Shown: one piece after another, positions 48,219 through 59,438 of the stretch
Numbering within the stretch: the first letter of the stretch is position 1
How the letters are laid out: every line of letters begins with the position of its first letter
Assembly (NCBI RefSeq): GCF_037042905.1
Contig: NC_087249.1
Coordinates: forward strand, 13,207,201 to 13,271,200
Source of the DNA: Lytechinus pictus
Lineage: Eukaryota; Echinodermata; Echinoidea; Temnopleuroida; Toxopneustidae
DNA: 64,000 bases
Direction of reading: 5' to 3'
The notes under the pieces: generated by a model
The model's input: only the letters and a program-made list of their open reading frames with translations
What the model was told of the DNA's origin: nothing
Databases searched by the model: none
Program-made: the position numbers and the translations under genes

Positions 48219-49138
48219 ATGGCTAGTGGTGTTGATGATTCCGACGAGTTCGGAATCGTCACAAACAAAAAGAGAGCGAGAAACAACAGCTCACCAGAAA
48301 AGAGCGAGGCTCAATCAAATGATACCATGTTTCAAACAATTTGCCTTGCTCCCATTGAGCAGCACAAATCTATTTCCAAACTAAACCCTATTCATGTGGC
48401 AAACGAGATCAAATCGAAAATAGGGGAACCAAAGCAAATAAAAAATGGGGACGTTGTATCCTCTTGAAATGCAAAGACGAAAGGCAAAAGACAGAAGAAA
48501 AGAGCCTTAAACCTAGACAGCCTGGACAATATGCATCTAAAAACTTTTATTTGGACACAGAACCCGCCAGCAAAAGGAGTAATTACAGGCATTACTCAAT
48601 CAGTTACGGACGAGGAGCTCCTTGATGAGTTTAACTCTCATGGTTAAAAGAATAAAAAAACGTGTGAATGGCGAACTCATCGATACCACCGCCACAATTT
48701 TTGGCTTTTAAGCAAAGCGAAGCGCTGCCAAAAAGTGTCCACATTGGATACATTACAAAAAAGTATCAAAATATGTACCACCGGTACAGAGGTGCCAAAA
48801 CTGTCAAGGTTTTGGTTACCTTAACGTGTAGATCGAAAACAAGATGTGTTTGGGAAATCATACCCTCGAAAATTGTCAAAAAAAAGGACGACCTCATCTG
48901 CCTAAGGTGCGGAAAGCACCATAGCGCAGCATACCAGGGATGTGAAACATATAAAAAAGCCAAACGTGTACAAAATGTAAAGTACACAGAAAACGTAACT
49001 TATTCTGAAGCACTCAAAAGAGTAAATTCTATGCCCCAAAACTCCAAAATTACAAACGGCTTAAGCTACGCCAACGCACTCCAAACGGGAGGAAATGTTC
49101 CCCCCCAAACCTACGCATCTCCAAACAATGCCTATTAA
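48219..49138 (+). pseudogene. LINE C ORF1, copy 2
   Basis: ATG 48219 reads MASGVDDSDEFGIVTNKKRA, then KLNPIHVANEIKSKIGEPKQ, and stops after NGDVVSS. In other frames it continues GITQSVTDEELLDEFNS and ends with CLRCGKHHSAAYQGC, YTENVTYSEALKRV and NGLSYANALQTGG to TAA at 49136-49138. At least two frameshifts. Basic, Lys-rich N-terminus and C-terminal knuckles fit a LINE ORF1. Confidence 0.85.
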
Positions 49139-49149
49139 TCCAAACGCCC

Positions 49150-50735
49150 CAAAATATAATCTACAAGGCGGGTTGTCCAAACTTCTACTCCTCCACAATC
49201 TCATACCCACAATTCTACATAACTCACCTCTCACTATATTTACTCCTCCAGAAAAAGACCAACAAGTAAAAATGCCGATTGGATCCTCTTCTTACACAGT
49301 TAAAAACTTTTATTATAATCCAAAATCTATGAGGTCCAATCATCTTGACTCGATTGTATGTGCTAGTGAACAAAATGTAATTGTATGCGGGGATTTCAAC
49401 AGTCACAACCCTTTATGGGGAGTGCAAATGGGGATCATATTGGTAAAATTGTTGAAAATTTTATCTCCGATCATAATTTGGTATTACTAAAATAATGATG
49501 GGAGTTATACACGAATTGACCCCGGGACTGGCAAATTGTCTTGTCTCGATCTAACAAGGGTTTCATGTGCACTTGCTGCTAGGAGCCAGTAGGAGGACTG
49601 GTGGAGGGTACTACTTTGGGTATAGTGATCATTTTGTAATCCAAATCAAAATTAATATGAACGAGAGTAATGTCACTGTAAATAAACCGCAACCCCCAAA
49701 CCGCTCATGAGCTGTTCATAAAACAAACTGGGAAATCTACACACAAAAAATTGAAAATATTAACCAAACTCAATTATTCATGGGTTCTACCCAAGATTCA
49801 TATGACACTTCTATATAAAATTTAGAAAAATTGAAAATATTAACCAAACTCAATTATTCATGGGTTCTACCCAAGATTCATATGACACTTCTATAGAAAA
49901 TTTAGAAAATGCAATGGAATTATCTACTCAAAATTAATTCTCGAAAATCGTCTCGCCTAACAAACTCATGCTGGACCAAAGAATGCAACGATGCTATTCG
50001 AAAACGTAATAGAGCCAATCGCAAATTAAAAAAACTTTGCAATTTTCCGATTAGATTATAAATTTAAAAAGGCAGTAGCACAACGAATTTGAGACAAGCC
50101 AAAATGAACTCTTGGGAACAATATTGCGATACAATTGATAGATCTACCTCACTTACAGAGGTGTGAAAAAAAGTTAGAGCTTGAAAAAAAAAACCAAAAA
50201 GCAGATTTTCCGATCTTCCACTAAAGATTGATGGGCAGAGTATTCAAAATAACGAATTGAAGGCAAATGTCATTGGAGATAACTTTCATAATCCAAAAGA
50301 ATTAGACGACGAGACATCGCTTAATAATACTGACTTTGGAAATAATTAATGAAGATTTTACCCCATATTACAATCATCATATTGCTAGGTATTTTCGTTT
50401 TAATATGGAAAACATCTGAATTGCCGCTAAAATGTAAATCCTCAATTGTTGTTCCAATATTAAAAGCAAATAAAGACAAATCAGATGCTAAATCCTATAA
50501 ACCGGTTTCACTAACCTCGGTCCTGTGCAAAATTATGGAAAGAATGATAACTACAAGATTTTAGCTGAACTGGAAACATAATTTGATGTCCCCATTCAAT
50601 CTGACTTCACTCCAAAGAGAAGTGTTTTCGATAATTTAACTAGACTCAACACAGATGTTCAAAAATTATTCATGAATCAAGATTTCGTTATAGCAGCATT
50701 CCTCGACATGACAACACTATATAGGTAAAGTACAG
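49150..50735 (+). pseudogene. LINE C ORF2, badly decayed (endonuclease and reverse transcriptase start)
   Basis: Endonuclease: VCGDFNSHNPLWGV (about 49385). Reverse transcriptase fingers: SYKPVSLTSVLCKIMERM (about 50500), then TRLNTDVQK and AFLDMT, where the catalytic-Asp region breaks off at about 50720. An 80-bp duplication adds a frameshift. No palm, thumb or RNase H remains. Confidence 0.85.
49750..49909 (+). repeat. Two tandem copies of an 80-bp unit inside LINE C ORF2
   Basis: TTGAAAATATTAACCAAACT recurs at 49751 and 49831, and the units differ by one base (TATATAAAA against TATAGAAAA). 80 is not a multiple of three, so the duplication shifts the frame. Confidence 0.9.
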
Positions 50736-50867
50736 TTTGAACACCTTTTCCCTTATCAAGAACTTTAACTTCAAGATATATTAATGTATCTCAATCGCTT
50801 TTCAATATATTATGTTTTCTAATGTACTGGGGCAGGAATACAGGTAAAAACTCTGGAATAGTTCCAA

Positions 50868-51115
50868 GGGTGTAATTGTATTGGCGCAGTACCCCTTGAC
50901 GTAACAGCTGATGAGCTGCAAGAGAACTACAGACCCAAAGGTAACGTATGCAAAACGCATCAAAAAGAGAGTGAGAGGCAAGCTAGTCGACACAACGACT
51001 ATCTGTCCCCAATTCGGCGATTTTTTTTTTCAATTTTCGGGGCTCTGGACACACAAAAGAATCTTGCCATTTCCATGATTACAAACTAAGATGTCCAGGA
51101 TGCGGGGCAGTAATA
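50868..51115 (+). pseudogene. LINE ORF1 scrap (LINE C-like) with a partial knuckle
   Basis: Frames read VPLDVTADELQE, YAKRIKKRVRGKLVDTTTI (compare KRIKKRVNCELIDTTAI at 47690) and GHTKESCHFHDYKLRCPGCG. It is the last recognisable piece of the retrotransposon cluster. Confidence 0.65.
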
Positions 51116-52197
51116 GCGCAGTTGACTGCCCTGCATGCTAATGAAAAGAAAATGCTTTAGATATGTCAGGAAACATATCGCTGCAGCGTAGGAGGGGTGT
51201 CCCATCCGTATAAGTATTTCTTTATTCCCTTCTTTAATATTCATAAACTTTTCCTATTCTCACTGTCGTCGTTAACCCTTTTATGTGAACTTTCAGTCCT
51301 GAAGGGATCCGTATCTCTTCATCCATCATATTGCAGGGAACTCACATGAACAAATTGTGCTTTCCAGTAGGTTCCCGTATATGTCATTTATATTTTGCTT
51401 TACATGGTAAATTTTGTTGAATTTGAAACGGAAAAGTAAACTAGTAGTCAATTAAACCTTTCAAAAACTAATAATTTTGATATCATTTTACTCTTGCTAT
51501 CGAACATTGTGTAGTTCTTTCATGTATGCTTATATTTCAATGTATGAAAATCTGTAATTTGGCCTTCTTAGTCGATCAGAAATGATTTATATTTACTGAA
51601 ACCATTTCTATTCCAAACGAAATGACGATTTATCATACGCAGAATCATTTACTTGGCTCATTATTTTGATATTTGCCGAGATAAATCAGCTCGCTCTTAT
51701 ACATATACCATGAAGAACGATGAAATTCACTTTCATACACAAGAAAGTCTACAAAATTATAACGTTAGAAGATGCCCCTAAACATTGAGCTCATGATCTA
51801 TGCGATATTATGTTTATGATCGTTCTGGAATTATGATTCATATGAATAATTTTTCTATTTTCTCTTCCTTTCTATATTCTCATGTTTTATAAATCCCATA
51901 AAAGAACTGTAGTGACATGATAGGAAGAGTTGCACTCGGGAATAACTCTTTCCAAGGTAATATGGTATACGCAATACGCAGGGGGGATCTAACGGTAATT
52001 TCTATCTAGAATTTCCAAAGTAATCTGTTTATGTAACTGATAACATCCCCTTAGATCTTATAACTAAAATCAGTGTACAGTACATAATGTAATGAAATAA
52101 TTTATATAATTCGTAATTTCTTACAAATTTCATATAACCATACAGAAAAGACATAACTTTGACTTGCTTGGCTTGCTTCACATGTTTCACATCGCAG
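51116..52197. other. AT-rich non-coding stretch
   Basis: No gene or repeat recognised. The end of this stretch (CTTGCTTCACATGTTTCAC) acts as a polypyrimidine-like lead-in to a possible acceptor at 52196-52197. Confidence 0.5.
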
Positions 52198-52426
52198 ACT
52201 GCTTGATGATCAAAGGCTGCGGCTGAAGAGTGGTGTACGATGTCTACTGGATCGGGTCACTCAGTGTGAAGAGTCATGGGATAAGAAAATTTCTTTCACC
52301 GTTTCAGCTGGCTGGTTACCATGGCTACAGTGTCCTGATGATTATGATGTTCTCCAATCATCTATCTTCTCAGATCGATGCATCCTATGTAAATTAACAA
52401 AAACGTTACTGCATCTGTGTATATAA
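52198..52426 (+). CDS. Possible terminal exon of an unknown gene
   Basis: After ATCGCAG an open frame runs 76 codons (first full codon 52199) to TAA 52424-52426. It reads LLDDQRLRLKSGVRCLLDRV, then SWDKKISFTVSAGWLPWLQC and ends LLHLCI. AATAAA lies near 52449. The composition is protein-like and not LINE-like, but I recognise no family and found no upstream exon. It may instead be a chance frame. Confidence 0.4.
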
Positions 52427-53464
52427 ACACAGCATGTACAATGCGAGGAATAAAGATGGATAACAATATTTACATCGTTTTCAACATTAGATAATTACAT
52501 ACACTGACAATCATTCATACAGTAATCAATTTCAAACTGTTTAAGTTAAAATGGTCAAGATGGAAAGATATCTGGCTAGAATGTGCTATGGACTTTACTG
52601 TATATCTGTACATAACTACACCTTAAAGAAATAAATTTGAACGTAGTTCAATTGATGCTTCTGCATTTTCTAAAGCAAACTACACATTTTGGGTGAATCT
52701 TGTGAAATTTTCAGTAAAACACAAACATAAAAAGGCTACCATTTTAGAAATATATATAACTCATTTTACAAATTGTATATAAAAAGAGTGACAGATCCGG
52801 GCGGGGCCGGGTGAAGGATCTCTTTATGTCGAGAATCGCCAATTACAATGCATATTGATATAACTTACGTGATAAAATATCATGTTCACCCCATCTTTTG
52901 TTGGAATAAAATGTAAAGCTAATTTCCATATCATGGACAAATGAAATGCTTATTTTCGTTTTATTCAGGCATTATATCAAAGAGCAGAGACTGAACTTTT
53001 TAGACATGTTATTTTTTGGTGAAATTTATACACGTCCATTAAATGCTTTTTTGTGATTTTTTGCTCACCCATTTGTGAATGAATTTCATCAAAGCTATAA
53101 CACAATAACGAGAAAAGTGTAAGTTTTTAGATATTTGTCTATTGTTTGTGATCAAATTAAGGGAAGTAATGTATAATAAATTTATCAGTTTGAAACTTAC
53201 CTCATCGGTTGTGGGCCAGTGTCAACACGAATCTGGGAAAGCGGGAGAAGATTGAATTAGTAGCATATAGGCTAACTTCATTTCAATGGCTCCCTCGAAT
53301 ACTTGAGATGTCAAAGGATCACTATCAAGACGAAATGGTCGATAGATAAAAAAGATGAGCATTGTACGGATCTTATGAGCAGGTAAGCTAGAGATAATAA
53401 TTAGAAACAATAATCCAAAGTCATAATTCTTTTCAACAAAGACTGCATTTATGTTTAAACTAAC
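52427..53464. other. Non-coding; possible minus-strand mini-exon
   Basis: Nothing firm. On the minus strand, a 33-bp stretch at about 53203-53235 sits between CCGCTTTCCCAG and GTAAGTTTC splice-like signals. A second minus-strand stretch at about 54013-54104 is also bounded by TTTAG and GTAAGT but has no good frame. They could be non-coding exons. Confidence 0.25.
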
Positions 53465-53546
53465 CTTATTTTCCTTCTGGATGTCTTCGAGTTAAGAAGA
53501 AAGTTGGTCCCTTTCTTCGTTTACGATAACCAAAATATTTTCGAAC
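53465..53546 (-). pseudogene. Inverted, broken copy of coiled-coil kinase exon 10
   Basis: Read on the minus strand, this segment matches the 3' 81 nt of the exon 3243-3368 and the first bases of its intron (GGAAAATAAG then GTTAGTT), with about ten mismatches in 88 bases by eye. One change turns a CAA Gln codon into TAA within TCTTCTTAACTCGAAGACA. The exon's first ~45 nt and neighbouring exons are not seen nearby. It is a genomic copy, not a processed one, because the intron start is included. Confidence 0.85.
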
Positions 53547-54384
53547 CCAACAACAGACTATTATCATCACATGATTTTGATGATGCATATTCATGAGGAA
53601 AATCTGAATGAACATGCATCCTTTCTTTGATCTAATGCAAAGCCCCCACTACATACATGTACGTACCAATCAAACAATAAACAAAATATCACAAAATCAT
53701 TTTTGAAGGAAAGATCAATTGAAGGATCTCAGTGCCGCGAAAATTTAATGTAATGGAAAAAATGATAGTGTGGATTCTTAAGAAAATGATTACTACCGAA
53801 TCATGATTTTCATAATGCATCAAGACTTCAAGACGTCAAAAGGGGCTTTGTAGATAAGTTTGTATTTGCTTGTCAAGACTTGACATAATATAGGGGCTCT
53901 TGGGATTGCTTCCCTATCCCTTGTAGTACCGTTCCCGCCTCTGAGTAATTGATTTTATTAAAAATGGATTGAACATCGCATGTGGAGCATCACAAATTGT
54001 TTTACTTACCTCAGAAAAGTTGATCGCCAAGGACTTGCACTGGAGACAATCTATGAGCGGATATCATTTTAAATCGCATTGCAGCAGCTACAATAGCCCC
54101 CCTAAACAAAATAAAATCAAAGAGTTTTGTTGAAGAATGTATTCGCAATCATAAAAGATAGGATTGTCCCAAATTAGATTCGTATTCATTTATCTAGAGT
54201 TCAAAAATGTCTAAAATAACTTTATTTGTTTAAAGTCAAGTATAACGCTATAAAAATGTCAAGTCTGGCATATATTAAAAGTTTTGTTTCATTTACAAGT
54301 TTTAGTAAGGGGAAAACATGATTTAGATAATTACATGCATATGAAAAAAAATCCATGGCATTAAAAAGTGGGCAAATTTCTTAA

Positions 54385-54510
54385 AGGGTCCTTCACAATT
54401 GCTCGTGCGACCGTTTGCGATCACTTGGTCACAATATATGTTGCACACAATCGCAACAGTTGTAAGCAGTCGCACCACCAATGACCAACATGACCAATCG
54501 TGAAAGGGGC
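54385..54510. mobile_element. 126-bp MITE candidate with TTAA target site
   Basis: TTAA precedes AGGGTCCTTCACAATTG and follows CAATCGTGAAAGGGGC. The ends are imperfect inverted repeats, and TTAA on both sides fits piggyBac-like or Kolobok-like insertion. A minus-strand open frame across it (54323-54628) is not supported as a gene. Confidence 0.5.
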
Positions 54511-55075
54511 TTAAGTTATCAACAATGAACGTAGAGGGCGTCAAGATACCTCGGTGTGGCAATGAGTTCGTGCCGGTGTGAAATCGGGACGGAGCGATGT
54601 TGAGTAGTAGGTCCATGGTTGAAGACATGAGATTCGAGCCATTCCTTTTTTTTTCCGAATACCAAGACTCGCAGACTTGTTAGGTCAATTGAACGCTAGT
54701 GAAAAAGAAATGGTAGATTAATAATCAAATATTTTACAGGTGTTGAGAGGGTATTTAATCATTTTTAAATTCATTCAACAAACATAGAACAGTCATATGT
54801 GTTGATAATCAGATCATTTGATCATCAGTCACCAAAATGTATATTGAATTTTGTATCATTCTAACGGTTGCAGAACATGAAAAATGTATCAATGTTTGGC
54901 GAAAACAGAACATCGATTTAGTATGTTGTTAAATCATCAATATTTGTTAAAAAGTTAAATTTATATGTAAGCCATTGTCTCCCTTCATATCTCCCTAGCT
55001 CCCTTCATAAAAATAAACATTTTAGCGGGCCTTACCTGAAAAAAAAATTAACTCGTAGGCTTGATAAAAAGACGT

Positions 55076-55501
55076 TTATGAATACATAACTGTACTAGAC
55101 CGGTCAGAGCGAGGTAAAATAATACACTTGGGTCTATGTTGTGAATTTGAACAATGGCCCAGACCATGACAAATTTGTCTGGATTTATTATCCTCGTGAG
55201 TCTCTAGGACCAGATGTGATGGTCTGATACAAGATGGCGTCCCACAAAGATGTGAAGCTTCAAGATTAGGCGATATCTTCCATGATCCATGTATGACGGT
55301 CATATAGGAGAGCCGGTGAGCTGATCTAACCGTTTTGCCTAAACCTGAAATCACTACATCTACCATGCCATGACCCGATTTTGATTTTCTACCAGTAAAA
55401 ATCCAACAACCATTTTCTCCTCTATCCATTTCTATCTTGGTTTGCAAGATTCTAAGATAGTGAGAGCACCATTCCTCAACTGTGAAATTAAACCGTGACA
55501 T
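55076..55501 (-). CDS. His-Me finger (His-Cys box, I-PpoI-like) endonuclease-like protein, 141 aa
   Basis: The intact frame starts MSRFNFTVEEW and has the zinc-binding His-Me nuclease core: Cys32 (NGCWIFTG), Arg59/Arg63 (RSAHRLSY), then ASHLCGTPSC, PSHL and EDNKSR. His84, Cys86, Cys91, His96, Asn105, Cys111, Cys117, His122 and Cys126 follow the order of I-PpoI catalytic His98/Asn119 and its zinc ligands. Spacings are identical up to Cys111 (2, 5, 5, 9, 6). Family members cut double-stranded DNA using one metal ion. Metal ligands and catalytic pair are all present, so activity is plausible. It stands alone with no intron; no mobile element borders were found. The ATG at 55501 follows an in-frame stretch without a better start. 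Confidence 0.85.
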   Translation of the reverse strand: MSRFNFTVEEWCSHYLRILQTKIEMDRGENGCWIFTGRKSKSGHGMVDVVISGLGKTVRSAHRLSYMTVIHGSWKISPNLEASHLCGTPSCIRPSHLVLETHEDNKSRQICHGLGHCSNSQHRPKCIILPRSDRSSTVMYS

Positions 55502-57169
55502 TGTAACATCCTCTTGTCAGGACGGCAACATTTGCAAGTGAACATATTGAATGGGTTTCAGTGTAATAAAACATGCTTGAGCTGGGAAGTACATTCTCTT
55601 GGAAAGTACATGAAGTATGCCTAAGTCATGTACATGCAAGGGCCGTGGAACGATTTCGAAAGGGGGAGTGAGGTTATGAGCATGCATACGTTCGCAATTG
55701 TCATTATCACGTTTCTGTAAGGATACTGAAAATGTGGGGAGGGGCATGAAGCCGCCCGTCGATTCCGCGCCCCCAAAAATTTATACTTGACATCATTAAC
55801 TAACTTATCCAAACTCTATCAGCATAAACATCCTAACCAAAAGCCTTAATTTCAGATCAGTTTTAGGTATTCATGCTGTCGTTGGTGCGTTGGTGTAACT
55901 ATAATTTTAATTTATGGTGCCATATGCTCTTACCTTTATCTTCAATGTTTTGTCCTCTCGGTGCATCTCAAATTATTGTTCTCATCTCGGTAAAACAGAG
56001 CATAATGTCGACGAGGAATTGCAGTAGGGTTCAATAACAGAACGGGTTCCACCTATGCGTTGCATTGCATCACCCCCAACTCAGCACCTAAATAGAAATT
56101 AATACAATCATAAGGACTTTGGTTGAAGAATTAACACGCAATTACATACGTTATCAATTGTACCAATTGATTTAGCTGTCTTATGTTGTATGTAAATTGA
56201 TTCTTGAAAATATGAAAAGTCAGAGGAAAATTACTCAATTGAATCGAATTCACGTAGGACAATATTCTTTTAAACTACATCATAAACTCTAAAAATTATT
56301 ATATTCGAAAGCTTTCAAACTATATGAATATACAGGAACTCATGTCTCCATTAACATAACTGAAAACAAAAATAGATCCACAAAATTATTAAAGTGGAAT
56401 CAAGCAAAAGCCCCAAGTTGTTCTGAACGAAAACGGACGTGGGAATATGTTTAAAGCCTCGAAAAATGAGGACAACTTTGTTAACGTTATGAATTGGGAT
56501 TTTACGATTCAGAACTAAAATCCTCTGACAGCGAATCGAACACAGTAAATACCCAACGGCAATGGCTAACCACGAGCAGGAATATGTCAGTCCTCAATAG
56601 TTTACTTTACAGCAGATACAAACCAATAGCGCCATCTCGAGTCCTCACCTACTCATACCTGACCAGTTTCTTGACCCAAGAGGCTAGTGTAGTCTAGCAT
56701 TATAGACCCACTTGAATGATAACATGCTAATTAACTACTCAATACACTTATTCCGGAATAATTATGTTACTAAGTAGCAAAACATTTACTTTTCCTCTCA
56801 AATCATTTTAGTTTATCTATACAAATACACTTATAGGTCAATTTATTCTCTGTAGTATTAGTAGATATCTGAAAACGTATATTTTAAGACTATATTTATA
56901 ACTCACAGTCAATGAGATACCACACACGGTTCACTCCCTCTTTACATATTCCGACAAAATAGCATTGGTTTGTGAGTGTGTGTCTTCATTAGTAATATGA
57001 AAAATAACAATATAATGCTAAAAATAATAATAATTAGGTTGTTCGTACCATAGGAGTGGTTTTAGTAGAAAATGAAAAAAAAACCATTGAATTAAATCGA
57101 ATTGAATTAGAATTTTTAAGGGGTACTCCGAGCTGAAAACATAAGTAAAATTCCCCTTTTATAGGTAAT
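55502..57169. other. Non-coding stretch upstream of the nuclease ORF
   Basis: No gene supported. Open frames of 60-76 codons occur on both strands but lack conserved character or splice context. Confidence 0.5.
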
Positions 57170-57690
57170 ACCATTATCATCGCCACAATCACAACCAGCA
57201 TCATTTTTACATAATCACCCCATGATCACATCTGCCATTATCACCATCATCCCCATCCTCACCATTACCATCACCATCGTCACCATAACAACCCCACTAT
57301 CATCACTAGCATCATCACATCATGCATTGTAACCAGCATCATAATCACACCATGATCACATTTACCATTATCACCATCACTACCACCGCTATCACCATCA
57401 CCACCACCAACACCGACACCACCACCGCCAATCATCATCACCATCATTACCATCATATAACAATCATCTCAGTATCATCACAATCATATCATCACAATCC
57501 TCACCACCACCACAATCCTCATCTGATGATGATGATTGATGATGACGATCATTGTAAATAATTATTTACAATGATCGTCATCATCAATCATCATCATCAC
57601 CATCATCACCACAATCATCATCATTACCGTCAGTCATATCACCCATCATCATCATCATCTTCAGCATCAACATCAATATCATCATCTTTA
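57170..57690. repeat. (ATC/CAC)n microsatellite
   Basis: CATCACCATCAC, CATCATCATC and CCACCACC units with interruptions. It changes strand polarity at 57524-57561, where GATGATGAT replaces ATCATCATC. Confidence 0.9.
57524..57599. repeat. 76-bp perfect palindrome within the ATC microsatellite
   Basis: The left half begins TGATGATGATGATTGATGAT and the right half is its exact complement, with no spacer (centre TGTAAATAATTATTTACA). It can extrude as a cruciform. Confidence 0.95.
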
Positions 57691-58422
57691 TAATAATTAT
57701 GATAATGAAACCATGGTGTAAACTAGAATTTTAAACCACACTGTATGGAATGCTGGCTTCATAGGATATCTTCGTGGCAATTACAAAGTTCCAATTAATT
57801 CATTAAAGTCTTTTGTTTGAGAAATCAAGCAGTTATGAAAAGAGTCGAGTACGGAATCAAAGCGAGCTTAGAAAAAAGAAGTGCCCAATAGGTCTCAACT
57901 TGTCTTGATTCATTCAGCATTTTCAAATAGGGCAGCGCGAAAAATGAAAATCTATTTTTTCCCCAATTGTTTTAATTGTCCTTCCCTCTCCGTTTCCTTT
58001 CACTTCTTTTGTTGTTTCAAAGTGCCTCCCCTACCCCGTAAATACGCCGCGGGCTGCTTTTCCTTCTGCGATCAGGCCTCTCTTTCTTCATCTCTTCCCT
58101 TCTTCCTCCCTCTCTCCGGCTCTATCTCTATTTCTTCACCACCGCTATCTGATCCCCATCGTGCGCTCCTCGCCACACCAACATCGTGTGTTCCTCTTTA
58201 TGGAAGCAGGAGACCGTCAAAAACACGGATATACGTCGTGTCGTAATTCAATTTACTACACGACGTAAATAATTACGTAGTGTAGTAATTCGAATTTAAA
58301 TCAATACATTTTCAAGTTCAAGATAAAGCGAGTGAGGCTGCTGTCTAGCATAAATACTGTACAAATGTATATAACAAAATTGTGTCATTACATTAGAAGC
58401 ATCTTTGTCTCCCATCTTGCAG

Positions 58423-58524
58423 GTGCGAAGAGCAGCTCTTCGTCAGCTCTTAGATCAGGAGTATGCCCAATATGAAGAGGAACTTAGGGCACAAGGAAAC
58501 GCTTTCTACTTCAAACGTGATTGA
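58423..58524 (+). CDS. CFAP141: Last exon of a CFAP141 (C1orf189)-like ciliary protein
   Basis: After CCCATCTTGCAG an exon of 33 codons plus TGA reads VRRAALRQLLDQE, YAQYEEELRAQG and NAFYFKRD. Vertebrate CFAP141 ends, from memory, with the same pattern: VRxAALxQL, then an acidic E..YxxEL, then G.AFY. CFAP141 is a small (about 100 aa) protein of motile cilia, described as a microtubule inner protein of the doublets. AATAAA occurs about 20 bp after the stop. The earlier exons, expected upstream on this strand, were not found in the window, so they may lie beyond the transposon cluster or be too short to see. Confidence 0.72.
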   Translation: MRRAALRQLLDQEYAQYEEELRAQGNAFYFKRD

Positions 58525-59214
58525 ACAGGATGCTGTGGAAATTAATAAAAGCAACTGAATTCCAATGACAATGATGTAATGACTTAAGGTTGGCTTGCAG
58601 CGAAGCAGAAGTCTGACTTTAGCATTCCTAGCATTAATGCTGAACTTCAAATGAAATTATTTTACTTCTTGGAACTTTCGTATTAAATGTTACAACGCAA
58701 GTTGTTAATAAATCGCGTCATAGTCGGATCGTGTTTTGTGCTCCGGGCTTAAGTCATTTTGATGAACCTCCTAAGATATCAGCAACATCAATATCTCCTT
58801 TTTTTTTAAAATTTAAATATATTTCACAAATTGTCTTTTCTCGCTTTAAGATGAGAGTTAGCTTATTGAAACCTCTTACTAACATTTTGCAAGTGCTTCT
58901 GGTTGTATACTATAAACTTCTTCAAGTTAAACACATGCTTTTCAATTAGAAACCATCAATCCAAATAGCAACCTGGTCTTAGTGAAAAAAAATTGGAATT
59001 CTCTGAGTAAAACAAAAAAAATCGGTCTTTTATTATGAATTCTAGCTTACTAACAATGAAGTGATTCAAATGGAAAAACAAATTACTTTCTTCGTCTACT
59101 AATGATGGAGGCATGTATTCTGATCCCCCAATCGAGAATCCATCTTAGTTTGATGTGGTAAGAATGATCTCTGCAAATGAGCTTTCATTTCAGTTGACAT
59201 TTTGTAGACACATA
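58525..59214 (+). other. 3' UTR and downstream DNA of the CFAP141-like gene
   Basis: AATAAA motifs lie near 58543 and 58706. No further gene. Just upstream of the exon, at 58230-58295, short nested inverted motifs (ACGTCGTGT, ACTACACGACGT, TACGTAGTGTAGT) occur. Confidence 0.5.
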
Positions 59215-59438
59215 CAGTGGTGCTCAAAAGTTAGTGAACCCCACCAGAAGATGAACATATTCAAAGTGTTCAAGTTCTGCTATATTTTAGATATTCATTT
59301 GTGAAGTCAGGTGATAAAATATTACATTAAAAAAACTTTGTTTCTTGCGGCTCGCCGAACATTGTAGTCTATATTCAACACTCGGCATGAATGATTGCAT
59401 TTTGTGATATGGGGTTCACTAACTTTTGAGCACAACTG
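59215..59438. mobile_element. 224-bp Tc1/mariner-type MITE
   Basis: Inverted ends of about 28 bp: CAGTGGTGCTCAAAAGTTAG then TGAACCCC, mirrored by GGGGTTCA and CTAACTTTTGAGCACAACTG. TA flanks both sides (59213-59214, 59439-59440). One mismatch near the tip. No frame. Confidence 0.93.

Noticed and set aside
54323..54628. 101-codon minus-strand frame
   Set aside because: It spans a TTAA-flanked MITE candidate and has no family resemblance or splice context.
55030..55050. Recursive splice site on the minus strand (CAG then GTAAGG)
   Set aside because: The signal is short, next to an A/T tract, and no gene on that strand is shown to cross it.
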